A stretch of DNA of 5,364 bases from Pseudomonadota bacterium (GTDB lineage Bacteria > Pseudomonadota > Gammaproteobacteria > Burkholderiales > Burkholderiaceae), in NCBI GenBank assembly GCA_023441105.1, contig JAEZQX010000244.1:1-5364 (forward strand). Reading direction: 5' to 3'. Position numbers and translations under genes: made by a program. Within the stretch, counting starts at the first letter, position 1; the number at the start of each line of letters is the position of its first letter. The notes under the pieces were generated by a model that made no database searches, was not told the DNA's origin, and was given only the letters and a program-made list of their open reading frames with translations. This document shows, in pieces, positions 1 through 5,364 of this stretch.

Positions 1-47
1 CCCCAGGCACCCCCACCCGAAGCCCGCTACCCGGCGAACAGCAGTGA
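1..47. other. window edge past the kinase gene, no gene visible
   Basis: This short stretch follows the kinase stop codon. The minus strand has no ATG and no clear terminator hairpin with a T-run. In related gene clusters panB (ketopantoate hydroxymethyltransferase) often follows the kinase, but nothing in these bases shows it, so no gene is called. Confidence 0.5.
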
Positions 48-728
48 CTACCGGTTGAAGTTGAAGAACTCCCGTCGACCCCGCATCGACACCACATGCT
101 CCGCCAGCAATGCCAGGTCGCCGTCGCGCTCGACCGGATTGAGATGCTCGGTGTTGACGATCAGCACCGGCGCGGCGTCGAAGTGATAGAAGAAGCGGCT
201 GTAGGCTTCGCTCAGCGCGCGCAGGTAGTCCTCGGAGATCGCCGCCTCCATCGTGAGGCCGCGCGACTGCACGCGATCGACCAGCGTGTCCGGCGCCGCC
301 TGCAGGTAGATGACCAGATCCGGCGTCGGTGCCTGCGGGCGCAGGCTCGAGAAAATCTGCTGGTAGAGCGCGAGCTCGTCGTCGGACAGCGTCAGGCGCG
401 CGAACAGCGGGTCCTTCTCGATGAGGAAGTCGCCGATCACCGCCCGGGTGAACAGATCCTGCTGGGCCAGGTCGCGCAGCTGGTTGACCCGCTGGAACAG
501 GAAGAACAACTGCGTCGGCAGGGCGTAGCGCGTGCTGTCCTTGTAGAAGCGCTCGAGGAAGGGATTGCTCTGTGGTTCCTCGAGCACGGTCTGGGCGCCG
601 TAGAGATCGGCAAGCCGCCGGCACAGCGTCGTCTTGCCCGCTCCGATCGGACCTTCGACGACGATGTGCCGATAACGGTCGAAGGGGTTGGGGCCGGTGG
701 GGCGGGTGACTTGGAGCGCGGGAGACAT
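48..728 (-). CDS. deoxynucleoside kinase (dGK/dAK-like family)
   Basis: Predicted cytosolic salvage enzyme that transfers the ATP gamma-phosphate to the 5'-hydroxyl of a deoxynucleoside. The 226 residues fit the family length. Visible motifs are a Walker A loop GPIGAGKTT (26-34), the EEP motif (50-52) whose acidic residues usually include the catalytic base, NPFLERFY (55-62), LPTQLFFLFQR (70-80) whose Gln and Arg line the nucleoside pocket in homologues, GDFLIEKDPLFA (99-110) in place of the DRS-type motif, and the lid-like DRVQSRG (151-157). The ATG at 728 is the only usual start codon between the folK stop and the P-loop; it has no clear Shine-Dalgarno sequence. It lies 48 bp after folK in the same frame and is probably cotranscribed with pcnB-folK. 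Substrate preference (dG, dA or broader) cannot be read from sequence, so no symbol is given. Confidence 0.9.
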   Translation of the reverse strand: MSPALQVTRPTGPNPFDRYRHIVVEGPIGAGKTTLCRRLADLYGAQTVLEEPQSNPFLERFYKDSTRYALPTQLFFLFQRVNQLRDLAQQDLFTRAVIGDFLIEKDPLFARLTLSDDELALYQQIFSSLRPQAPTPDLVIYLQAAPDTLVDRVQSRGLTMEAAISEDYLRALSEAYSRFFYHFDAAPVLIVNTEHLNPVERDGDLALLAEHVVSMRGRREFFNFNR

Positions 729-776
729 GGCGGTAAGGATAAGCGATGTGGACCGGCGATCAGCGGGCGACGGCCG

Positions 777-1283
777 TCATTCGCTCGGCCGGCAACGCTG
801 CCGTTGCGACGCCTGCACTGCAGCCAGGCACTCGGCCACCGTGCCGCGTCCGGCGATCGCAAGGGATGGATCCAGCTCGGCGAGCGGCATCAGCACGAAC
901 AGCCGTTCGTGCATCCGCGGGTGGGGAAGGGTCAGCCGCGGCGTCTGCAAGTGCAGCTCGTCGACCATCAGCAGGTCGAGGTCCAGGGTCCGCGGCGCAT
1001 TGCGGTACGGTCGCTCGCGACCGAAGCGGTCTTCGATGGCTTGCAGCTCGTCGAGCAGCGCCTCGGGCGCAAGACGGGTCTGCAACTGCGCGACGCGATT
1101 GAAGAAGAGTGGCCCGTCGGCGTCCACCGGGTCGCTCACGTAGAGCCGGGAGGCCTTCTGCAGGCTGGTGGCGGGCATCGCGTCGAGGGCCGCGACCGCC
1201 GCGTCGAGGGCCTCCCGCGGCGTGCCGTGGCTGCCGGGCAGGTTGGCGCCAAGACCGACGAAGGCGCGCGCGGCAGCCGTCAA
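777..1283 (-). CDS. folK: HPPK, 6-hydroxymethyl-7,8-dihydropterin pyrophosphokinase, TTG start
   Basis: Transfers pyrophosphate from ATP to 6-hydroxymethyl-7,8-dihydropterin, the step before dihydropteroate synthase in folate synthesis; cytosolic. The 168 residues are close to the E. coli enzyme (159). Seen in order: VGLGANLPG (9-17), RLYVSDPV (46-53), a conserved FFN (60-62) that contacts the pterin in homologues, IEDRFGRERPYRNAPRTLDLDLL (within 83-105) with the two Mg-binding aspartates D101 and D103, and LPHPRMHER (119-127) followed by LMPLAELDP. The start codon is TTG at 1283; it places VGLGAN at the normal distance from the N-terminus. TTG overlaps the pcnB stop as TTGA, so translation is probably coupled to pcnB. 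The best purine runs upstream are GGGG (9 nt away) and AGGAA (15 nt away), both mediocre. Its stop is in frame with the next gene's ATG. Confidence 0.96.
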   Translation of the reverse strand: MTAAARAFVGLGANLPGSHGTPREALDAAVAALDAMPATSLQKASRLYVSDPVDADGPLFFNRVAQLQTRLAPEALLDELQAIEDRFGRERPYRNAPRTLDLDLLMVDELHLQTPRLTLPHPRMHERLFVLMPLAELDPSLAIAGRGTVAECLAAVQASQRQRCRPSE

Positions 1284-2941
1284 GCGAGGTCGCCCCGGTT
1301 CCTGCCGGCGGCGCTGTTGCGCGGCTCGCGCGCATCTTCCCGCGAGCTTTCGCGAGCGCTCTCCCGCGAGCTGTCATGCGGACGTTCGCGCTGCCGTTCG
1401 CGCGGACGTGCGGGCGAACCGTCGTCCGCGTGATCACGCGGGCCTTCGCGTGGACCTTCGGGCTGGGCTTCGCGCGACCCGCGACGAGACCCCGCCCGGG
1501 CTGCGTTGTCGTCGGCAGCTCCGGCCGCGCCGGCGAGGCTCGTCGAGCCCGCCGAGTCCGGCGACTCCGCCGAATCCGTTGCGCCGGCCGTCTTGTCGCG
1601 CCCGCCGCTGCGGCGGCGCCGGCGCTTGGTGCCGCTGCCCGGCTGGGGGGCGAGGCTGCGGATCAACTCCTCGCGCTCGGCGGTGTCGGCGTCGATGAAC
1701 CGGGTCCACCAGTCGCCCGTTTCCGCAGGGATCTCGCCGGCTTCGCAGCGCAGGAGCAGGAAGTCGTAGCCGGCGCGAAAGCGCATGTGCTCGAGGAGGT
1801 GGTAGGCGGTGCGACCGCGCTTCTCGAGCCGCGGCTGCATCACCCAGATCTCGCGCATGTCGGACTGGTAGCGGCGCTGGATCGCCAGCTTCGCCGCCTG
1901 CTCGTCGAGGACGGTATCGATGGCGGTATGCAGCGCCGGGAAGGCGTGTTCGCCGGCGTCGAGGCGCGCCTTCCAGCGGGTGCGCACCTGCAGCCACAAC
2001 AAGGTGGCGAACAGAAAGCTCGGCGAGATCGACTTGCCGGCACGCACGCGTTCGTCGGTGCGTTCGAGCGCGAGCGTCACGAACCGCTCGTCGCGCTCGA
2101 AGATCGTGTCGAGCAGCGGCAGGATGCCGTGGTGCAGCCCCTCGGCGCGCAGCCGCCGGACGCATTCGAGGGCGTGGCCGCTTTCGAGCAGCTTGAGGAT
2201 TTCATCGAACAGGCGGGCCGCGGGCACGTTCTCGAGCAGTTCGGCCAGCGGCCGGATCGGCGCAAGCGTCGGCGGATCCACGTCGAAGCCGAGCTTGGCC
2301 GCGAAGCGCACGGTGCGCAGCATCCTCACCGGATCCTCGCGATAGCGCGTCGACGGGTCGCCGATCATGCGCAGCTTGCGGGCGCGCAAGTCCTCGACGC
2401 CGCCGAGATAGTCGACGACCTCTTCGGCAATGGGATCGTAGTACAGGGCGTTGATGGTGAAGTCGCGCCGCATCGCGTCTTCCTCTTCGGTGCCGAAGAC
2501 GTTGTCGTTGAGCATGCGCCCGTGCTCGTCGGTCTGCGCGTTGACCTGCATCGCGCGGAACGTCGACACCTCGATGGTCTCGCGGCCGAAGATCACGTGG
2601 ACGATGCGAAAGCGCCGTCCGATGAGCCGCGCCCTGCGGAACAGGCGCTGCACCGTCTCGGGCGGCGCGTCGGTGGCGACATCGAAATCCTTGGGACGCA
2701 GGCCGAGCAGCAGGTCGCGCACGCCGCCGCCCACGACATAGGCCTTGAAACCGGCCTGCTGCAGCCCCTCGCAGGTCTTCAACGCGGCGCTCGAGATGGC
2801 GTTGTTCGACAGCTTGAGGCTCGCCGCCGGATAGCAGCGCCGCCGCGCGGCCGACGTGCCTGGCGCGACCGCCACCGACGCGGCCGCCTGCTCGGCGTCG
2901 CCACGGCTGCCGCGCAGCCAGTCGATGATCTTGCGGATCAT
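1280..2941 (-). CDS. pcnB: poly(A) polymerase I with long arginine-rich C-terminal tail
   Basis: Adds 3' poly(A) tails that mark RNAs for exonucleolytic decay. The nucleotidyltransferase head has VVGGGVRD (69-76), KDFDVAT (84-90) with metal-binding D85 and D87, and RRDFTINALYY (158-168), where D160 is the likely third catalytic aspartate. LIGRRFRIVHV (106-116) is the bacterial poly(A) polymerase signature that separates PcnB from CCA-adding enzymes. The neck follows as YREDPVRMLRTVRFAAKLGF (200-219), then the body and the RNA-binding region around QSDMREIWVMQPRL (359-372) and HMRFRAGYDFLLLRCEAGE (385-403). The ATG start gives MIRK, which I recall from betaproteobacterial homologues, with GAGG 11 nt upstream. 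At 553 residues it exceeds E. coli PcnB (about 465), mostly because of a low-complexity R/S/E/G/A tail from about residue 436. It lies 110 bp after hda; a HAD-phosphatase gene that often sits between them is absent. Confidence 0.97.
   Translation of the reverse strand: MIRKIIDWLRGSRGDAEQAAASVAVAPGTSAARRRCYPAASLKLSNNAISSAALKTCEGLQQAGFKAYVVGGGVRDLLLGLRPKDFDVATDAPPETVQRLFRRARLIGRRFRIVHVIFGRETIEVSTFRAMQVNAQTDEHGRMLNDNVFGTEEEDAMRRDFTINALYYDPIAEEVVDYLGGVEDLRARKLRMIGDPSTRYREDPVRMLRTVRFAAKLGFDVDPPTLAPIRPLAELLENVPAARLFDEILKLLESGHALECVRRLRAEGLHHGILPLLDTIFERDERFVTLALERTDERVRAGKSISPSFLFATLLWLQVRTRWKARLDAGEHAFPALHTAIDTVLDEQAAKLAIQRRYQSDMREIWVMQPRLEKRGRTAYHLLEHMRFRAGYDFLLLRCEAGEIPAETGDWWTRFIDADTAEREELIRSLAPQPGSGTKRRRRRSGGRDKTAGATDSAESPDSAGSTSLAGAAGAADDNAARAGSRRGSREAQPEGPREGPRDHADDGSPARPRERQRERPHDSSRESARESSREDAREPRNSAAGRNRGDLA
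1325..1372 (-). repeat. tandem 24-bp repeat coding for two SSRE(S/D)ARE units in the PcnB tail
   Basis: Two adjacent 24-bp units (1349-1372 and 1325-1348) match at 18 of 24 bases by hand count, and share an identical 11-base core, TCCCGCGAGCT on the plus strand, spaced exactly 24 bp. In PcnB they encode residues 524-531 (SSRESARE) and 532-539 (SSREDARE). The reading frame is kept. This looks like a small internal duplication inside a disordered, arginine-rich tail. Confidence 0.65.
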
Positions 2942-3051
2942 GGAGACGGCGACCTCATCGGCCGCTGCGCTGCAGGCGGGCGCCCTTCATCATAGGGTTG
3001 TTCTATCGACAAGGGCGTGGGAGGTAAGCAAGACCACGCGGGACTATTCAT

Positions 3052-3714
3052 TCAAGTGATTCTATCGGGCAACCTGTCGGCCTCGTCGGCGCCGGCTCCG
3101 TTGAGGAACGTCCGCAACAGCGCCAGGCTCACCGGCCGCTGTTGTTCGAGGGAGAGCCGATCGAGCCCGTCGAGGACCGTCTTCAGCGATGCCATGTCGC
3201 GGCGGGTATGGCGCAGCAGGTACGCCAGCACGTCCGGGCCGATGGGCAGGCCGCGTTCCTCGGCCGCGCTTCGCATCGCCGCCAGCAGGTCCTCGTCGCC
3301 CAGCGGCTCGAGCCCGAACACGATCCCCCAGGCCAGGCGGCTGGCCAGGTCCGGCAGCAGCGCCAGCCGCGACGGCGGCTGGTCGCCGAACGTCACCAGC
3401 GCCTCGCCCGGCGACTGGGCAATGGCATTGAAGCGGTGGAACAACTGCTCCTGTTCCTCGGCACCGAGCGCCTGGCAGTCATCCACCACCGCCAGACCCG
3501 CCGGCGCCACGGCGCGCAGGGCCGCCGCCAGGTGACTCTTGCCGCTGCCTTCGGGTCCCCAGACGTAGACGAAGCGGCTGGGCGGCTCGCTGCCCAGCCG
3601 CAGCTGCGTCGGCAACTGCCGCAGCGTCTGCAGGCACTCGTGATTGCGCCCCGCCACGAAATTGTGGAAGCCCGCCGGCGGCGGGGGACCGAAATCCAGG
3701 GTCAGCTGGCTCAC
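3052..3714 (-). CDS. hda: Hda, DnaA-inactivating AAA+ protein (GTG start preferred)
   Basis: Hda binds the DNA-loaded beta clamp and stimulates ATP hydrolysis by DnaA, limiting re-initiation. With the GTG start the protein is 220 residues. It begins with the clamp-binding hexamer QLTLDF (3-8), then NFVAGRN (18-24), Walker A GPEGSGKS (53-60), Walker B-like LAVVDDC (74-80), a sensor-1 region LVTFGDQPP (106-114), the box VII motif DLASRLAWG (122-130) with the predicted arginine finger R126, and a sensor-2 region RRDM (171-174). An in-frame ATG at 3819 would add 35 Pro/Ala-rich residues. I reject it because family members start just before the clamp motif, and because third-position GC there is about 74% (26 of 35 codons) against about 90% just after the GTG. 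Neither start has a Shine-Dalgarno sequence. The gene is divergent from purM and first in the direction of pcnB. Function is confident; the start is about 70% sure. Confidence 0.93.
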   Translation of the reverse strand: MSQLTLDFGPPPPAGFHNFVAGRNHECLQTLRQLPTQLRLGSEPPSRFVYVWGPEGSGKSHLAAALRAVAPAGLAVVDDCQALGAEEQEQLFHRFNAIAQSPGEALVTFGDQPPSRLALLPDLASRLAWGIVFGLEPLGDEDLLAAMRSAAEERGLPIGPDVLAYLLRHTRRDMASLKTVLDGLDRLSLEQQRPVSLALLRTFLNGAGADEADRLPDRIT

Positions 3715-3833
3715 GGGGCGGCGCGGCGGCAGCGCGGCAACCAGGGCAGCGAGCGGCGCGGCAGGTGGTGCAGCAGGCGGGACGGTCGGCCGGCCGGCAA
3801 GGGGCGCGGCCAATGGCATGAAGGCATGCCGTC

Positions 3834-3862
3834 ATTCTAATCGCCGCGGCGCCTGCCGCGGC
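3834..3862 (-). promoter_or_regulatory. candidate hda promoter, -10 TAGAAT
   Basis: On the minus strand the hexamer at 3839-3834 reads TAGAAT, five of six bases of the sigma-70 -10 consensus. With a 17-bp spacer the -35 position would be 3862-3857, which is GC-rich and does not match the consensus. Transcription would start near 3827, giving a leader of about 113 nt to the GTG at 3714, or an almost leaderless mRNA if the ATG at 3819 were used. Support is the -10 box, its position and the mirrored box facing purM. Confidence 0.35.
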
Positions 3863-3880
3863 CGGGTCGGCGGCTAGAAT
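3852..3880 (+). promoter_or_regulatory. candidate purM promoter, -10 TAGAAT
   Basis: TAGAAT at 3875-3880 matches the sigma-70 -10 consensus at five of six bases and sits 23 bp before the purM ATG, so the leader would be about 17 nt. The -35 region is poor: the best hexamer, 16 bp upstream, matches about three of six bases. Because the hda -10 box is 35 bp away on the other strand, the two polymerase footprints would overlap. No PurR-like operator of the E. coli type was seen. Confidence 0.45.
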
Positions 3881-3903
3881 GGCCCATTTCGGGCAGCTCA
3901 GGC

Positions 3904-5097
3904 ATGGCAATGGGAGTCGGAAACAGCGGCGGGCGTGCGGCAGGCGGAAACGGCAGCGGCGCCGACGGCGCGGGCGGCCGTCCATCCGGATCCGCCGGAT
4001 CGGGTGGCGGACTGTCCTATCGCGATGCCGGCGTCGACATCGATGCGGGCGATGCGCTGGTCGAGCGCATCAAGCCGCTCGCGAGCCGCACCCGCCGGCC
4101 CGGCGTGCTCTCCGGCATCGGCGGCTTCGGCGGTCTGTTCGCCGTGCCGCCGGGCTACCGCGAGCCGGTTCTGGTCTCCGGCACGGACGGCGTGGGCACC
4201 AAGCTGAAGCTCGCCTTCGCCCTCGATCGCCACGACACGATCGGCATCGACCTGGTCGCGATGAGCGTCAACGACATCCTGGTGCAGGGCGCCGAGCCGC
4301 TGTTCTTCCTCGACTACTTCGCCTGCGGCAAGCTGGACGTCGACACCGCGGCCGCGGTGGTCGGCGGGATCGCTGCCGGCTGCGAGCAATCCAACTGCGC
4401 GCTGCTGGGCGGCGAGACCGCGGAAATGCCCGGCATGTACCCGCCCGGCGAGTACGACCTGGCGGGCTTCGCCGTCGGGGTCGTCGAGCGCAGCGGCATC
4501 ATCGACGGGTCGACCATCGAGGCCGGCGACCAGCTGGTCGGGCTGGCTTCGTCCGGTCCGCATTCGAACGGCTATTCGCTGATCCGGCGCGTGCTGGAGA
4601 AGGCCTGCGGCGAGGTCACGCCGGCCGCCTTGCAGCGTCCGCTGCGGGGGCGCCCCCTTGCCGACTGGGTGATGGCGCCGACGCGCCTCTACGTCAAGCC
4701 GCTGCTCGCCCTGATCCGCGGCCAGGCGGCGCTCGCCGGCAGCGGGTCGGCCGCCGATGCCGGCCTGGCGCGCAACCCGGTGAAGGGCATGGCGCACATC
4801 ACCGGCGGCGGCCTGCTGGAGAACGTGCCGCGCATGCTGCCGCCGGGACTGCAGGCCGTCATCCGGTCGGATGCCTGGGCGCGGCCGGCCATCTTCGACT
4901 GGCTGCAGGCCGAGGGTGGCATCGAAGACGCCGAGATGCACCGGGTGTTCAACTGCGGCATCGGCATGGTGCTGGCCGTGGCGGCGGCGGATCTCGAGGC
5001 GGTGACCGCCTTCTTGTCGCAGGCGGGCGAGCAGGCCTGCCACCTGGGCGAGATCGTCGTCCGGCAACCGGATTCGCCCGCGACCATCGTTGCTTGA
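3904..5097 (+). CDS. purM: AIR synthetase (phosphoribosylformylglycinamidine cyclo-ligase)
   Basis: Catalyses ATP-dependent ring closure of FGAM to aminoimidazole ribonucleotide in de novo purine synthesis; a cytosolic enzyme, dimeric in the family. Motifs seen in order: [16 protein letters not shown] (38-53), [13 protein letters not shown] (92-104), the substrate/ATP region [19 protein letters not shown] (114-132), [13 protein letters not shown] (167-179), [13 protein letters not shown] (216-228), [14 protein letters not shown] (258-271), [17 protein letters not shown] (294-310) and FNCGIGMVL (349-357). At 397 residues it is longer than E. coli PurM (345). The excess is mainly a Gly/Ser/Ala-rich N-terminus (about 1-36) and an Ala/Gly-rich insertion around 272-291. 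The ATG at 3904 (or the one at 3910) must be the start, because no ATG, GTG or TTG lies between the extension and the conserved SYRDAG block. There is no strong Shine-Dalgarno sequence. It is divergent from hda and probably ends its own transcript. Confidence 0.97.
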   Translation: MAMGVGNSGGRAAGGNGSGADGAGGRPSGSAGSGGGLSYRDAGVDIDAGDALVERIKPLASRTRRPGVLSGIGGFGGLFAVPPGYREPVLVSGTDGVGTKLKLAFALDRHDTIGIDLVAMSVNDILVQGAEPLFFLDYFACGKLDVDTAAAVVGGIAAGCEQSNCALLGGETAEMPGMYPPGEYDLAGFAVGVVERSGIIDGSTIEAGDQLVGLASSGPHSNGYSLIRRVLEKACGEVTPAALQRPLRGRPLADWVMAPTRLYVKPLLALIRGQAALAGSGSAADAGLARNPVKGMAHITGGGLLENVPRMLPPGLQAVIRSDAWARPAIFDWLQAEGGIEDAEMHRVFNCGIGMVLAVAAADLEAVTAFLSQAGEQACHLGEIVVRQPDSPATIVA

Positions 5098-5156
5098 GTC
5101 CGCGATCGGGCCGAAGCGCTTTTCCGGAACGGCTGCCTGCCTCGCCCGCCGCAGGA

Positions 5157-5181
5157 CCGGCAGGGCCGGCACCCCTTTTTT
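5157..5181 (+). terminator. probable intrinsic terminator after purM
   Basis: A 5-bp all-GC stem, CCGGC (5157-5161) with GCCGG (5165-5169), closes a 3-nt AGG loop. A short CACCCC stretch and then six T residues (5176-5181) follow, the longest T-run I noticed in the window. GG (5154-5155) could pair with CC (5172-5173) across a small internal loop and lengthen the stem. It lies about 60 bp after the purM stop. The gap between stem and T-run is a weakness. Confidence 0.45.
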
Positions 5182-5364
5182 CTCCCGGCTGATCCACAAT
5201 CGCGCTGTCGTGGCCGCTTCGGCCCAACCCCCAGAAGCGCGATGCATGGGTCGGAGGCGGCCTGTCTCCAGTCCGGAGCATCGAATCTCAGCTTGCGATC
5301 TTCCGGGATGTCGCCGGAGCGATGTTCTATGACCGGAATGATGGCGGAGACAAGTCGCTGCAGT
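5182..5364. other. region after the purM terminator, no supported gene
   Basis: No convincing gene, RNA or repeat is visible. Two plus-strand frames stay open to the window end: one has an ATG at 5242 (41 codons so far), and the other is open from 5193 with its first ATG at 5322. A minus-strand frame is also open across the region but continues deep into purM antisense. By hand count, third-position GC in these frames is about 67-72%, well below that of the neighbouring genes, which argues for mostly intergenic sequence. A gene starting near the right edge remains possible. Confidence 0.4.

Larger units (their letters stand above)
3831..3883. repeat. interrupted dyad between the divergent hda and purM genes
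   Basis: The arms 3834-3846 (ATTCTAATCGCCG) and 3868-3880 (CGGCGGCTAGAAT) are inverted copies matching at 11 of 13 positions, centred on 3857. The symmetry extends outward through C3833/G3881 and G3831/C3883. Each arm ends in a TAGAAT box on its outward-facing strand. The middle holds two copies of the 8-bp palindrome GCCGCGGC, at 3843-3850 and 3855-3862, whose centres are 12 bp apart. It could be two mirrored promoters, an operator, or both. Confidence 0.55.

Noticed and set aside
96..1433. 445-residue plus-strand open frame opposite the kinase and folK
   Set aside because: It is antisense to two genes with clear family motifs, has no recognisable domain, and is the kind of long shadow frame expected in GC-rich DNA.
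2989..2994. Minus-strand TATGAT as a -10 box for a separate pcnB promoter
   Set aside because: Good hexamer match, but no -35-like sequence at 15-19 bp upstream; the nearest TTGTCG is only 12 bp away.
1109..2995. 628-residue plus-strand open frame opposite pcnB
   Set aside because: Longer than pcnB itself but a low-complexity Arg/Ala-rich shadow; the minus strand carries the complete PcnB motif set.
3015..3039. Inverted repeat GCGTGG/CCACGC after the hda stop as a possible terminator
   Set aside because: The stem is only 6 bp with a 13-nt loop and no T-run follows on the minus strand; hda and pcnB may well be cotranscribed.
3001..3067. TTCTATCG occurs at 3001-3008 and 3060-3067
   Set aside because: An isolated 8-bp direct repeat 59 bp apart, one copy at the hda 3' end; no mobile element or further similarity around it.
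3815..3830. Tandem GGCATGAA/GGCATGCC just before the long hda start
   Set aside because: Two short imperfect copies only; no evident function beyond chance.
5190..5198. TGATCCACA, one mismatch from the DnaA box TTATCCACA
   Set aside because: About one such match is expected by chance on both strands of a window this size, and no cluster of boxes or AT-rich region accompanies it.
3898..5247. 449-residue minus-strand open frame opposite purM
   Set aside because: Antisense shadow of an intact purM with no family motif.
4689..5363. Minus-strand frame open from the right edge, with a protein-like stretch near 5240-5363
   Set aside because: A gene here would have to run over 400 bp antisense into purM; low third-position GC and no recognisable motif. 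Probably chance openness.

Overview
The window is GC-rich (GC3 about 90% in the samples counted by hand) and densely packed with five housekeeping genes. I see no mobile element, CRISPR array, RNA gene or toxin/defence gene. The minus-strand order hda - pcnB - folK - deoxynucleoside kinase, with purM divergent next to hda, together with the protein sequences (a betaproteobacterial-style PurM N-terminal block, PcnB beginning MIRK, an Hda clamp motif at the N-terminus), suggests a betaproteobacterium, probably of the Burkholderiales. The taxonomic call is inference from remembered gene order and protein style; no search was run.

Layout: positions 1-47 are non-coding edge sequence just past the kinase stop. 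On the minus strand, read right to left, lie hda (stop 3052, preferred GTG start 3714), a 110-bp gap, pcnB (2941 to 1280), folK (1283 to 777, sharing a 4-bp TTGA overlap with pcnB and starting at TTG), a 48-bp gap, and a deoxynucleoside kinase (728 to 48). On the plus strand purM runs 3904-5097, followed by a probable intrinsic terminator near 5157-5181 and about 180 bp with no convincing gene.

The genes share broad themes of nucleotide supply, replication control and RNA turnover. PurM makes AIR in purine synthesis, Hda switches DnaA off after initiation, PcnB adds poly(A) tails that promote RNA decay, FolK makes the pterin precursor of folate, and the kinase salvages deoxynucleosides. pcnB-folK is translationally coupled by the overlap, and the kinase lies close downstream in what is probably the same transcript.

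This is mainly an ordinary chromosomal region and I do not see a new biological system. The points worth a second look are: a near-perfect dyad that places identical TAGAAT boxes on opposite strands between hda and purM; a likely misannotation-prone start for hda; a long arginine/serine/glutamate-rich tail on PcnB containing a tandem 8-residue repeat; a glycine/serine-rich N-terminal extension and a loop insertion in PurM; and the same-frame arrangement of folK and the kinase with one stop codon between them.
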